A stretch of 64,000 nt of DNA from Pinus tabuliformis (Eukaryota > Streptophyta > Pinopsida > Pinales > Pinaceae), in assembly GCA_031772625.1 (NCBI GenBank), contig CM062820.1, positions 86,596,069 to 86,660,068 of the forward strand, given 5' to 3'. Below the pieces are notes generated by a model, which worked only from the letters and a program-made list of their open reading frames with translations, was not told the origin of the DNA and did not search any database. The translations under genes were made by a program, and so were the position numbers. This document shows, piece after piece, positions 49,641-61,331 of the stretch (position 1 is its first letter; every line of letters begins with the position of its first letter).

Positions 49641-50352
49641 AGTCTGTTTGCGTAACTTCAAAGGGAATAGAGGAGAATGAGTCGTACTTTACACAGTTTT
49701 CAAACTGAATGGCCTGTGCCAGACATTGTGAAAGAGGGGGTATGACGAAGCATGAGTTTGTTTTCGTAACTTAGAGACAGTCAAGTCAAGTGATCGATTC
49801 CCGTGGAATCTTGGGTTAATCTTCTTCAAAATCATTAGGATGTTAGGGACAAGGAACCATCCGCATAACCAAGGATGTTGAAGTCAAAGAACCATAGTCA
49901 CCTTCTGAATATGCATTTTGATTATTCTCAAACACGATAGATCCACCACCATTTTGATTATTCTCAAACACGATAGATGCATTTGACATCAACAACACAA
50001 AACTTAGCGCGAAGAAAATTTCAATTCAATTTTACGATCCCTCCACGCCCATATTTAACTGCAATGTTTGTCATACAAGACCCTTCATACTCCCCAGATT
50101 CGTATCTCTGGTGTTGATTTTTGAAATTTTGAATATGATATTTTTTCACACATAAGAGTTGGTAGGAGATCCACAAATGCTTTGGCAATGCATTTGGAAC
50201 AATTAGACGACGGCAAAGTCCACCATTGACATCGCTGTTTGTGTAGTCGGATAACTGACGCTTTCATTGCTTCCCTGGCCATTTGTGTCATGGGATTGAC
50301 TCGCTGCACAAATGGATAATTGATGCTTCTCCATTTTCCAATAACATTTGTC

Positions 50353-50638
50353 TGTGGTTTTGCCTTACACTAAAATTTGTAGGTGTTTGTAAACATTCCA
50401 CCAAACCACTAGGATCCTCAGGGTGGAAATTATGGATTCCACAAAGGTGCGGTGATTCTTCCAACAGCTGCCCTCAAACGCAACTCCTGGGAATTGAACC
50501 TGGGTCCAAGCTCTGATACCATGAAGAGGTATTCCGTTACACCAAAACCGCAAGTGGTGGTAAACTTTCCAAGCTAGTAACTAGGATCCCCACGATGGAA
50601 ATCACTGATTCCAGAGAGGTGCTGTGATTCTTCCAACA
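50353..50638 (-). mobile_element. TRIM/SMART-type miniature LTR element (286 bp)
   Basis: Minus-strand order: terminal repeat 50638-50522 (117 bp, TGTTGGAAGAATCAC to ...CTCTTCA), at once TGGTATCAGAGC (PBS for initiator tRNA-Met, 50521-50510), a 55-bp interior including the PBS and a purine-rich tttgagggcagc, and terminal repeat 50466-50353 (114 bp, same start, ending ...AACCACA). It has no coding capacity. The empty site is visible in copy 3 (acatttgtctgcttcgac). A target duplication cannot be recognised, perhaps because of later change at the right flank. Size and layout match terminal-repeat retrotransposons in miniature and the even smaller SMART class. Confidence 0.82.
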
Positions 50639-50748
50639 ACTTAACTAATACGCTTCACTTTGAAAAAGATGCACAAACTGAAAATCGATGCTTGACTGTG
50701 AAAGGAATGCTCAAACGATAAATTGCATTGTTTTGTTAATTATAATTA

Positions 50749-51014
50749 GGAGTTGTCTTTAGTGCGACTTTTTGAAGATTCCGGTGCCGAAATCCGGCAG
50801 AAAAAATTGAGCTGAAATTTTGATTTGTGTTATTTAAACTCGTTTTTTAACTGCATATTTGGATTCAGCACACTAAAAAACCCCTAAGACACTTTGATTG
50901 TGTGAATTACCCATGAAGATTGTGATTTCAATAAATTGCGGCCGGATTTTAGAGAAATTTGACCGGAAAAAGCCACCAGAAAAGCTTCCAAAAAGTCGCA
51001 CTAAAGACTACACC
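50749..51014. mobile_element. Mutator-type MITE (266 bp) with 10-bp target duplication
   Basis: Terminal inverted repeats of about 30 bp: left ggagttgtctttagtgcgac followed by tttttgaag; right, on the other strand, ggtgtagtctttagtgcgac followed by tttttggaag. The perfect duplication attataatta flanks it (50739-50748, 51015-51024). The same locus in the family X copies at 229-285 and 42190-42215 is uninterrupted (aattataattatgg), giving the empty site. A 9-10 bp duplication with this kind of end suggests a Mutator-like transposase as mobiliser. No coding capacity. Confidence 0.9.
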
Positions 51015-51505
51015 ATTATAATTATGGTATGTGGAAATTTCAATCTTACCCATGGACAATAAAAATATGAGAAAAAGACGCACAAACCCTAAATTTCAGT
51101 GTTTTGTTAATTATAATTATGGTACCTGAGAAATTCAATCTTACCAATGGATAACAAAAATGTGAGAAGATTGTTTAGAAGAATATAGTTATATTTTAAA
51201 AATGTGAGAAGATGGTTTAGAAGTATATAGATATATTTTAAAAGCAGTTATGTTTGTGAAAAAATAGTTCAATATATTTCTTAAAAAATGTAAATGTTAA
51301 AAATGGTGTTATTTTATTTATTTAGTTATTTATTGTTTGAATTGATAATTATTTTAATTTATTATTTATTTTAAATAAAATTATATAATTTTTTATTTAT
51401 TTTAAATAAAATTATATAATTTTGTGTGAAACATTATTTGCCAATGAAAATTTAGTCATTAATGAAACAAGAGGTCGGAAGTCAGAAACCAAGGGCATGA
51501 TGGGG

Positions 51506-51607
51506 ATGGGGTCTCCAGTTACACCACAGGATGTGCTTTCATCTCTGATGAATGATGGTACCTTCGACGCTTTCAAATCCAAATTCATCAACCAATTGAA
51601 TACCAAT
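51506..51607 (+). pseudogene. First-exon fragment, Shg1/BOD1-like N-terminus, copy 2 (open)
   Basis: ATG at 51506, 34 codons reading MGSPVTPQDVLSSLMNDG and TFDAFKSKFINQLNTN, then donor gtatgt at 51608. Upstream in-frame codons are open back to 51422, but the ATG is the one shared with copy 1. This is the least damaged copy and has the fullest upstream region. It keeps CAG at 51527-51529 where copy 0 has TAG. The next exon is not in the window: the intron continues past 64000. It could still be a living first exon with an intron over 12 kb, which is not rare in large plant genomes. The protein family (Shg1/BOD1-like, COMPASS-associated) is a tentative match. Confidence 0.55.
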
Positions 51608-53619
51608 GTATGTATCTAATTCTTCTTCCGTTGTATTTTCACCTTTCGATCACAGCCGGTTATTGTTTTGGGAATCCACAGTGTGCGCGCTTCATCGATG
51701 AATGGCTTTCATGGACTTGCTTAACCTTTTCTAGGGCAGATAAATTATTTTTTGCCCGTGCACTATTTAGGTCATAGACTTCGCATGCTATGACTAAGAT
51801 TGAGATTGAGGAACATTTCATTTTTCGATGGCCCTTTTATTATGAGATCTAAGGATGGTTCCACCCTCTACTTAGGGAGTCATGAACCCTTTCCAGTTTC
51901 TATTGGCATTCAAACCAATGCTACATATCTTTGTATGTGAAAGAGACTCTCAGAGTACGGTCCCAAATTTTCTAGCCACCACCTAAACCATTGTCCACTC
52001 AGTTGATCACTTCTCTCCAGTGCTCCTCTCTACTAGGGGACCCAAGAGACAGAATATTAGCAACATGGCTCTTGATTCTAGATTAGTATGGGCTTATGAG
52101 CTATTCCTACTTTCTAGAAACCCTAGTGTTAATGTCGTTCCGGATCCCATTGCAGCAATTAGATGATGCCATCTAGGCCTTAGTGGTGGTAGTCCTTGTC
52201 CAAGTAGCAACATAGTGCACATTACAGATTATCTTCTAGCTCCTTTTCTGTAGAATATGATGTTGGGAGTTTCCTATATTCAACCTAAGATGTTAGGGAG
52301 CAAGTGCTAGTGGATCTTAATATTCTTGCTTTATTTGTATTCTAGATTCTAGGTCCACTTATTTTAATCGAGTTTCCTTTATCTGTGCTTAGTTCATCTT
52401 AGATTAAAGCTTGTGTTTGGTTTGTCATATTAGAGTAGTACTTTAGTTTAGTTTACTTTTGGCATTTTGCTTTTTTTCTTAGGAGCCATATTTTGTGCTA
52501 CCAGAAAATATCAACACTAGCACTTAGTAGTGCTATTGACATTCTTTTATTGTCATTTGCTCGATATAAATAAAATTATATTATCCTATTTTTATGTTTT
52601 AGAACCTATTCTGAGCATACTAAAGCACTTTTCTTGAGGGTATTGTGATTGATTTTTTCATGGAGATATTGCACATTGTCTCCATGAAAAAAATCAAAGC
52701 TTGTGCTGTTTTGGATCTGTGACAAAGGTATTATGGCCAGGATTAGGTTGCTTTATTTGAGCCTAACCAAGGCACACTTTTATCAAGGGGGGTTATGCAT
52801 GAGTAGACAAGTGTGAAACCTCCTATTTAGGGCAAGGGATTTCTACTTGATTGAGGATATGATCATCAAGGCTAGGCTTACCTGGGACCTATATTTTTCT
52901 TGCTTTGTGTGGAGACGGAAGAATGGTAGTTCAAGTTATCAGTGCTCTTCACAGTTCTTCCATCTTTATCCATATTCAATTTTTCTTGTCTATCGTTGTG
53001 TAAGTGAATGACGTTTTAAGTTGTGACAATGCTTCAAACCTTCAAGCCCCTTTCATTTCCTTGAAACAATTCTTAACTCAATTATTTTATAACTATATAT
53101 GACTACATATTTGATTATATTAAAATCAGATTTGTTGGATTTATTTACATATTTATTGTTGAGATTTTAATGGTGGCTCGGTGTCTGATTATCATATTGT
53201 TTCAGATTTTATTTAGCAAATTTAAATCTTTGATTACTTTGATGAATTTCTTATATTTTTATCTACTTCCATTGCCCATTAGGTTTGGCACTGGTCACTC
53301 TTAAATATGAGTTCAAGCATATGATTTTTTATAGGAAACCCCTCTAGAACTAGCGTGTACTAGTTTTGGAGAAAGGGATTGTGCTATTAGCAAAGGTACC
53401 TTCTCTAAATGATCATTTGACCCCCTTCAGACTGATTTGGTATCAATTCAAGTGACAAGAATCCCCCAAATCTCCCCATTCGCAAACTCCAACACTCTAC
53501 TTGCTTTCTTATCTTAGCTTGTGTCAACAATCTCCTTGTTCTGCTCCCTATCCAAACGTGTTGAACATCTCCAACCTTCCCCTGAATAGTAGGTAGACTA
53601 GCAACCATCTCTAACCTAC

Positions 53620-54379
53620 TTAGAAGAGAAAAATGTTGCAAACACAAATGCTAACCATTGCCAAAGTGAGCCTGACGTAACTATCTCTACTCTCCACCAT
53701 TTCATGTGAATCTACCACATCCTTTGGATTCTTCATTGCCACATCTTCAAATCTATACAATGAATGTTGTTCCACCCCCAAAGCTATGATATTTTTGCCC
53801 CTTTTCTTCAAAAAGTATCTTCCTATTGTGAACACAACCTCTACATGCAAATTTTTCTCTGTAATTTGGCTCACAAAAAACAATTTTATACTTCGACTAG
53901 GAATATAAAGAATCGTGTTTGAACATAAACTTCTCATTGCTTGCTACTTGTAATTGTACATTCTCATGCTCTTCAACAACATGGGCCCTACCTTTTCCTT
54001 TAGTATATGTTTGTGCCTTGGATTTAACTTCCACAAAGGACACATACCAGTCCCTCCTCTTCATCATACGCTGCGACATTCTCATGAAAAAATACCACTT
54101 TACTATTTCACACTTCGAAACATCTACAAAATTGAAATTTGAAAACAAGAACTTTATCTCCTTCACTTCACTTCTTTCTTGGAAAACAATGACTTGCATT
54201 ATTGCTACCTCATGGAGCTTTCTCTCACCTCTTGTTATGATTTTTCTCACTTGGGGCAACTTCTTGCTAACAAAACCTTTTTTTCTAGTCGTATGGCTAT
54301 GCTGACGACTTTCATTACCAGGGTACAACAAGATTCTCTTTGTTGTCCTTTCTCCTTGTCTTTTGGTTCCCCAGTCCAA
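53620..54379 (-). pseudogene. Old copia gag/protease-end remnant (copy 2)
   Basis: Counterpart of 11509-12300. The frame 53937-53620 reads SIKLFFVSQITEKNLHVEVV and KKRGKNIIALGVEQHSLYRF. The upstream frame 54379-53897 is lysine/arginine-rich and overlaps it in another phase, so a frameshift separates gag from the protease end. No LTRs or pol are seen. Confidence 0.7.
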
Positions 54380-55667
54380 TGGTTACCTCCAGGAACCAAC
54401 ACATGATTTGAAAATTTACCTCATGTGGTCCATAACCATGCTTCCAACATAATTCGATACTATGAAATTTTACACATGATCCCTTCCTCTGAAATCTTCA
54501 AGCATTGACAATTTCATTTTTAATTAACTTATGAAAATCTCAAATATCTAAATAAAATGTTATCTCTGAGATTGCGAAGTTTTATTATTAATTTTTTTGG
54601 TAATTATTGATAGAATATGTATGTGCTTTACTTGTACAATGTTGTTTTGTCATTGCTTAATCACATTCCTGTTTGTCAGGATTTTCATGTGACTTACTAT
54701 GCAACAATTCCTATGTGTATACTTCAAAAATTTTCTTCATGTCTCTGTGTATATATCTCCTTCACAAAGACCCTGTCTAGGTGTATTTGTCTGAATCCAT
54801 GATTAATCTTGTGCATGTGTTGTTCTGCACTTTTTTCCTGAAATAAATTGGGCTTTTGTAACCTCTGCTTGTTACCTGTGTAGCATCTTAACTGTCAGGT
54901 TATTATTGTGCAACTCCTGTGTTGTTTTGCTGTCATGATATCCTGTTGGAAGTCATGGCTCCACTCGACATTGACCTTCCAAGCTTTCTATTGAATTTTT
55001 TTCCTTTAATTTCTTATATTTCATCTTTAATGTCTGAAACCATTTTAAATATATTATTTAAAATAGAAAATACTCATCTCCTTTGCGTTCTAAATTTGTA
55101 ATGCCTTACCAAATTTTCATGTTGTTTCTGAGCATGGTGGGACTTTGTTGCTTTGTTATTATGTGCTTTTCACTCTACCTCAATGTGGGCCAATTAGAAT
55201 GAGTTAATAAGTGGACAAATTTAACCTTTCCAGTGAGTTCATTTTTTTTGGTGTGGTAAAGTTGAGTCATGTTCTGTTTATTTGTTCAAAATGTTAGTGA
55301 TCTTGGTCATCAATCATTTCGACATGGGCCAAAGCCCTTGGGAGAAAAGTTCCATGGTCAAAATTCCCATCAATTTGATGAAACTATGACTTTCAACAAA
55401 ATTTCTCATGGATTTAGAGGATAATTATGATCGGAAAGGAAATAGGTTTGTCCACTTAAATTACTACGATGCCAATCTCCTTTGGCCTTGTAATGAGATA
55501 TGTGTTCACTTAGTGCATCAATCTATTCTTTAACTTTCACTTTCTAGCATAAATGTCAATCCTTCTTGTGGTCATGATGCCATGTCAGAGGATGAAAATG
55601 CCACATACACAATAGCAGAACACTAACAGAGAGAAAGAATGAAAATGATTATAATTGTTTTTTTTTT

Positions 55668-56447
55668 GCTTAAGCAAGTATGGATCCTTCTATATCATTG
55701 AGTCAAAAAATATTGTACAGTATATACCACCGTCCACTCGACGTCGAAGAGACAGAAAGGAAATAAAAACAAAAGCCTTCAAGGGCTACCCCGTACAGCA
55801 TTACGTATAAAAATTTAAGCCTAAGACATTACTGACAAGACTCTAGACCAACCTACAGAAAGCCCGCGTGCTATTGCGCGACCTCCCTCCAGAAAACCCC
55901 TACTCAACAAACCGACCCATCAAAACAAGAAGATCGACGGCCGAGAAAAAAAACGCATCTCAAAAGAGCCCGAAGTTTACCAGCTCAGTCCCACCAAGTT
56001 GCACTTTGTCAGACCACCACTGATTCGTAGCACCCGAATCCAACGGATGAGAAGGATTTCGTGACGGATAAAAAGGAGGAAAGTTAGTCCGTGATGGAGG
56101 GCGGTTTTCTGCCCCCTCACCCTGCCACGTGTCACAGGATGAATGGGATTGCAATGGAAACACGAAAACCATTCCCACTCTGAGGGCTGCGCGATCAGTC
56201 CGAAACCACCTAGGAAGTGGTTTTGCAAATTGTACTCCATAGACTGAAACCCCCAGTTGCCAAAAGACCTGGTTCCTCTAGCAAATGCAGAACTCCTCGC
56301 CTTGGAGTGGGAAAAAGCAAGGGTGAAAGTGTTCCATCGAGCCAAGACTTAAGAGGAACATCTGAGAACTGCCTCACTCTTACTCCTTGAGTCTGGGCTA
56401 CCAGACAAGGTTCTTTTTCTTCTGCAAACATTACCCAAAAAGAAGGC
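55668..56447 (-). other. LINE 3' region
   Basis: Between the apparent ORF2 end and the poly-A. The ORF2 phase stays open for a further 122 codons (56345-55977, MARWNTFTLAFSHSKARSSA onward) after two stops. ORF2 may therefore once have been longer, or this may be chance in GC-richer sequence. No family domain is recognised in it. Confidence 0.5.
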
Positions 56448-59400
56448 TCAACCAGGGGAAAATAAAATCGAGCTATTCCCTATGGTATTGAGTCTAAACA
56501 CCTCCCTATCATCTTCCGCCTGATCATAGCATAGAGCTCTTAGTCTACTAGGGCTTAACTCTTGCCACTTCGTCATCCCATTTTTCCTTATGCAACTGAC
56601 CCCCTGGTTGGCCAGAAGATCTGCCAGCTTATTTGCCTTTCTGCGAACGTGGTGGAAACTGATAGTGTGCAGGCTCTGAAGATGGCTTTGAATTCTTTGG
56701 AAAACTCGAATTAGTTTCCAATGTTTAGAGACTTTGTCTGGTGCAGTCCCGTGGTGAATTTTTTGCACTGAGTTAATAATTAACTTTGAATCTGCCTCGA
56801 TCATGACATTTTGACAGTTGTCCTGCTTTAGCAAATCCAGGCATTGTTCCATAGCCATTAGCTCGGCCATGTTATTGGTGGTTGTGCCTAGGTGATAATG
56901 AAAGATGCTAACGATACTTCCCTCTGAATTTCTGAGAACACCTCCATATCCTACTGTTCCCGGGTTCCCCTTTGAAGCCCCATCAATGTTGTATTTTAAA
57001 TAGCGTTCCGGAGGAGGATGCCAAAATTCCTTTTCCATATCTGACGAAATGATCCTCCTGTTAATGTCTAGGAGGGTGAGCCTCTGCAACCCCAGTTGCC
57101 TGAGAATTTTTAAATTTGCATCTGAGGGGGGATTTTTGGGGAAGTTGTGAACAGTGGTTCTCACAGTCTCCTTGAGCTATTTCAGGATTAACTCCAGCAG
57201 GTGTTGAGGGGGTTTTTTTTCTCCCTTAAAAATTATTTTGTTCCTCTCCTTCCACACATTCCATATGATGAAGCTTGGTATAAGAGCCCACGCTGAGTTA
57301 AGAATTTCATTATCTGAAAAAAATTTCCTCCAATTGATGAGGGTACTAATGATGCTCCTTTTGTCCCTATCAGATTGTTGAAAGATTGAAGCAAATAAAT
57401 CCCATAACCAGGATGTGAAAATGCAATTGTTGAGTAAATGTTCCAAGGTTTCTTCTTGAGCTTCACATAGCAGGCATCTTGAAGGCCCCTGTACACCTCT
57501 CTTCCTTATGTTGTCCCAAGTCAGAATTTTCTTGTGATAAACAACCCACATGAAGAGTTTGATTTTCATCCACCCTGGATGTTTCCAAAGGTTTTGCCAG
57601 ATTTTATCTGGAACCAGGGGATCCAGCTCAAGGAGAATGTTTTTTGCTTCCTTAAGATTAAAGGTGCCCTATTTGTTATCTCCCCATCTCAGTTGGTCTT
57701 GTCCCTCTGCCACTAAGATCTTCCTTTGTTCTATTATTTTCCTGAGCTCCTCTGCTTTAGTTTTCAGGAGATTGTTATTTCTGCAATCTATGTTTCTCCA
57801 GATTCTCCACTTTTCCGTAAGATGAGAATGTATCCAGAAATATTTAACCTTTATTAAACCTTGGGAATCCGACTCCTGTTTAAGATCTAGGAAGTCTTCT
57901 TTTACCAGAATTGATTCTTGCTGCCATTTATCTTCCCAGAAAAGAGCAAGATTTCCGTCTCTGATTTCCCAGAAGATATTCTCTTGTACTAGTTTTCTAT
58001 TTTCCCAGGCTTTGTTCCAAATATTAGAACCCTTTATATTTCCTGACATTCTTATAACATCACTGTTCTGCCAGGAATTAGCATATTTTTCTTTCCAAAT
58101 CTTTGCCCATTGAGTTTCTGGTTGTTGGACCCAGCGCCACCAAAGTTTGGCCCCTAGAGCCTTACTAAGAATCTCCTGATCATCCAATCCTAGCCCTCCA
58201 TGGTTCTTCGGCTTACAAATTTTATCCCAAGACACTAAGGGCCATTTCCTCTTAGTCTCCTCCCTACCCCAAAGGAAGTTTCTTTAAATCTCTCTAAATT
58301 TCTGAAGGACCCCTTTAGGAGCTGGGAGGGCAGATAACATGAAGATGGGGATTTCTTGAAGCACTACTTTTGTAAGAACTAATCTGCCAGCAAGGTTTAA
58401 AGATCTGATGGTCCATTTACTGACTTTATCCTGCAACTTGTTGATCAAAGGTTCCCATATACTTTTGTGCATTGGTTTTTCCATTAGAGGGACTCCTAAA
58501 TATTTTGAAGGAAGGGAATCCCTTTGGAAGCCAAGAGTTTTGGAGATGTTTTTCTGAATAGCAATATTGGTATTCAAGAAAAAGATTTTTGATATGGATA
58601 GATTTACTTCCATACCTGAAGCTGAGGCAAAAAGATTTAGAATTCTTTTGTAGTTTGAAGCTTCTTGGACTGTGGGGAGTCCCTGAAGCATGGTATCATC
58701 TACAAATTGTTGGTGAGTCAAAGCTTTCCCATTATCAGTAAGATGCAGGCCTTTAATCTTTCCTGAAGATTGTGCCTACTTTATAGCTCTCCCTAGCCCT
58801 TCCATCATGATAATAAAAAGGAAGGGGGAGAGCAGGTCCCCCTGTCTGAGGCCTTTAGAAGGACTGAAAATCTCTGAGGGGGAGCCATTGACCAAAATAG
58901 AAAAACTGGAGGAGGTCACCAGTGCCATTACCCATCTAACCTAGAAGTGATCAAATCCAAATGCAATCAGAATTTTCTTAAGGTAGACCCAATTTACCTT
59001 GTCATAAGCCTTGGCAATATCTAATTGCATGATCATACCCGCCTGCTTCTTGCTAGTTAAAGAGTGCACCACTTCTTGCGCTTGAATGATATTATCCAGA
59101 ATTTTTCTGCCTTCCACATAACCTAATTGCTCCCCAGAAACCAGGACTGGAAGCAAAGGTTTGAGTCTGTTAGCCACAACCTTGGATATAATCTTGTAGA
59201 TTACGTTTCATAGGGCTATGGGTTTATATTTATCCGATGTAAGAGAAATCTCCTGTTTGGGGATCAGGGCAATGAAGGAAGTATTGAGGGCTTTCAAAAT
59301 GGTTTTATTTGGACTGGAATCCTCCACAACATTCAATATGTCCTGCTTAACAGTATTCCAACAAGATTTGAAAATGTCCACATTGAAACCGTCCGGGCCC

Positions 59401-60791
59401 GGTGCTTTGCCATTCTGCATGTCTTTGATTACATCTCTTAGCTCCCCTTCCATTACTGGTCTATTAAGGTTGAAGTTGTCCTCCTTGGATACCAGTTTCG
59501 GTATGTTTCTAGTAATTACCCTGATGGCTTGCTCTCTATCTAAAATGTTCTCCTGTGTTATACCTTGGAAGTGGTGGATTAACAAATCTTCTATAGCTTT
59601 ATGGGATATCTGAAGTTCCCTTGCTTCATTCTTGATTGAAGAGATATTATTGTGCACTCTATTGGCCATGGTGGTTCTATGAAAGAACTTAGTGTTGCAC
59701 TCTCCTTCTTTTAACCACTGAACTCTGGATTTTTTTCTCCAAAATATTTCCTCTTATTTACATAGATCCTCCCATTTTTTATAATGTTTATCCGCTTGTT
59801 CACTGATGTCTTTATCAAAGCCTTCCTTGATTAGAGCTTGGTTGAGAACCTGCATTTTGTTTTCAACTACTCTCTTTTCTTCAAAAATATTACCAAAATC
59901 CTTCTTATTCCATTCCTTAAGCCGACATTTTATGTGCTTTAGTCTCTTGTGAAGAAGATACATTCTGGTTCCCTGAATCTGCAAGTCCTCTGACCACCAT
60001 TTCTCAATGTTGCTTGTGAAGTCTGGGTGTGATAGCCAGATATTTTCAAATCTGAAGGGTTTATTTCTAGGAGTACCTATACCCTTGATTTCCAATTGGA
60101 TTAGCCAATGATATGAGCCTCCATAGGGAAGAACTCATGTTGTTACCTCTTTCCCATCTAGCATAAGATTCTCAGAGATGAAGAATATGTCTAGCTTTGA
60201 GGTGACTAGGGCATCTCCTCCTCTCCTGTTATTCCAAGTAAATAGGCTAGTATTCCAATTAGTATCAACAAGATCTATGTTGTCAAAAAAAGTTTGGAAA
60301 GCCATGGAGTCTTTGCTTAGAGATCTTGTTCCTCCTTTCTTCTTTGAAAGGGATTTAATCATGTTAAAATCCCCTCCCATGATCCAAGGTATATCTGCAT
60401 GTCTGCTCCTGAGATCCACTAGGGTATCCAGAAACTTGAGTTTGTCATCTATTCTTTGAGGACCATAAACATTTCTAACCAGAAAGGTATCCCTTTCTCC
60501 TACTGGTTGAATGACAATCGATAAGTAATTTTTGGATGCCTCAGCATCCAGAATGCCAATTTTGTGGGGATTCCATAGAGTGAGTAAACCCCCTACTACA
60601 TTCTCTGTTTTTACTTCAAGAAACTCATAGCTGCTGAGCCATTTACTGTGGATTTGTCTTACCTTTTGAATTGAACATTTCGTTTCCTAGATAAACATTA
60701 TATCTGGCGTTTCTTGTTTCATTCTATTGCTAAGCATTCTCTGCTTTCTCTTACTCCCTAGACCTCTAATATTCCAAGATGTCAACTTCAT
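56448..60791 (-). pseudogene. LINE ORF2: endonuclease, reverse transcriptase, RNase H; nine in-frame stops
   Basis: Likely start ATG at 60791 (MKLTSWNIRGLGSKRKQR). One phase is kept for about 4.3 kb. APE endonuclease: WNIRGLG, MGGDFNMIKS, then TSKLDIFFIS. RT: NGKAPGPDGFNVDIFKSCW, ANRLKPLLPVLVSGEQLGYV, QLDIAKAYDKVNW, GLRQGDLLSPFLF, catalytic FVDD (58706-58695). Zinc-binding CLLCEAQEETLEHLLNNC (about 57470). RNase H: YNIDGASKGNPGTVGYGG, NNMAELMAMEQCL, EADSKLIINS. Stops: TAG 60687, TGA 60135, TAA 59754, TGA 59208, TAG 58941, TAG 58776, TAA 58284, TAG 57669, TAG 57177 (lowest base given). No frameshift is needed anywhere, and most stops replace a residue that is probably Gln, Arg or Trp. Confidence 0.93.
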
Positions 60792-60953
60792 TAAAAAAAT
60801 ATTTGTAAAGGAGTAGCTGGCTAGATCTTTCATCTTACCTAAATCAATCATCAGCTTTCCACACTCCATCAAGAGTTCATTTTGCTTTTCCCTACCTCTT
60901 TTCTTGCCTAGGTTTCTATTAACTAGTCCTAGTGTAGTTTTCATCGTTTTCAC

Positions 60954-61331
60954 TCCTCTGTTGTCATACTTGTCTATGTTGTTACATCAGTCTGGCTTCC
61001 CAGTTTGCGATCTCCATAGAAATAGTTGTTCTATTCTGCTGAGTTCCTCTTGAGGTAGCGAATCCACTCCCCCCGTGGTGCCCTACCTCAAGAAGCCTTC
61101 TAGGTCTAGGTTTTCTTTGTCAAGAATTTCTACCTCTGGGTCCGCATCATTCTTGGTCATTTCCTGAGCCACTTCCTGTTCAACATCACTCATAGTGGCT
61201 TCTTTCTGGTACTCATCATTTTATGTTTCTTCTAGGTTTTTCTTCCCTTCCTCATTTTCTGTAGAACTCCCTTCCATTGCTTGATCTTCTTTAGTAATCT
61301 CTTCCTCTTCCTGAAGCACCTGAAAATTGTT
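60954..61331 (-). other. Linker between LINE ORF1 and ORF2
   Basis: Acidic, low-complexity coding-like sequence on the minus strand (glutamate-rich stretches such as EEEEITKEDQAME around 61250-61310) with stops. It is probably the hydrophilic C-terminal part of ORF1 followed by a short spacer. Confidence 0.5.

Larger units (their letters stand above)
49680..51505 (+). repeat. Promoter region of exon copy 2 (duplicate of 41650-42362 and 1-819)
   Basis: It shares blocks with 41650-42362 (around 49698, then 50240-50352 and 50640-50740), and its last 450 bp correspond to 370-819 (family X unit and AT-rich stretch). Two small elements have inserted: a TRIM at 50353-50638 and a MITE at 50749-51014. 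A direct repeat ttttgattattctcaaacac is present twice near 49918-49975. The minus-strand frame 50309-50085 begins like the frame in copy 3 (MQRVNPMTQ versus MQRVNPTTQ), so the duplicated 5' region may have carried a divergent short coding sequence. Confidence 0.7.
51450..55657 (+). repeat. Segmental duplication copy 2, first part
   Basis: Collinear with 9250-13873 from the exon through intron sequence, including the eroded copia fragment (53620-54379). It lacks about 115 bp near 51690 and the 350-bp segment near 54608 that copy 1 has, and has about 35 bp extra near 52845. At 55657 it is cut by the minus-strand LINE and resumes at 62443. No gene other than the first exon is recognised. Confidence 0.9.

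Noticed and set aside
53919..54406. Plus-strand frames of 60-128 codons antisense to the copia remnant
   Set aside because: Shadows of the minus-strand lysine-rich gag remnant; no motif of their own.
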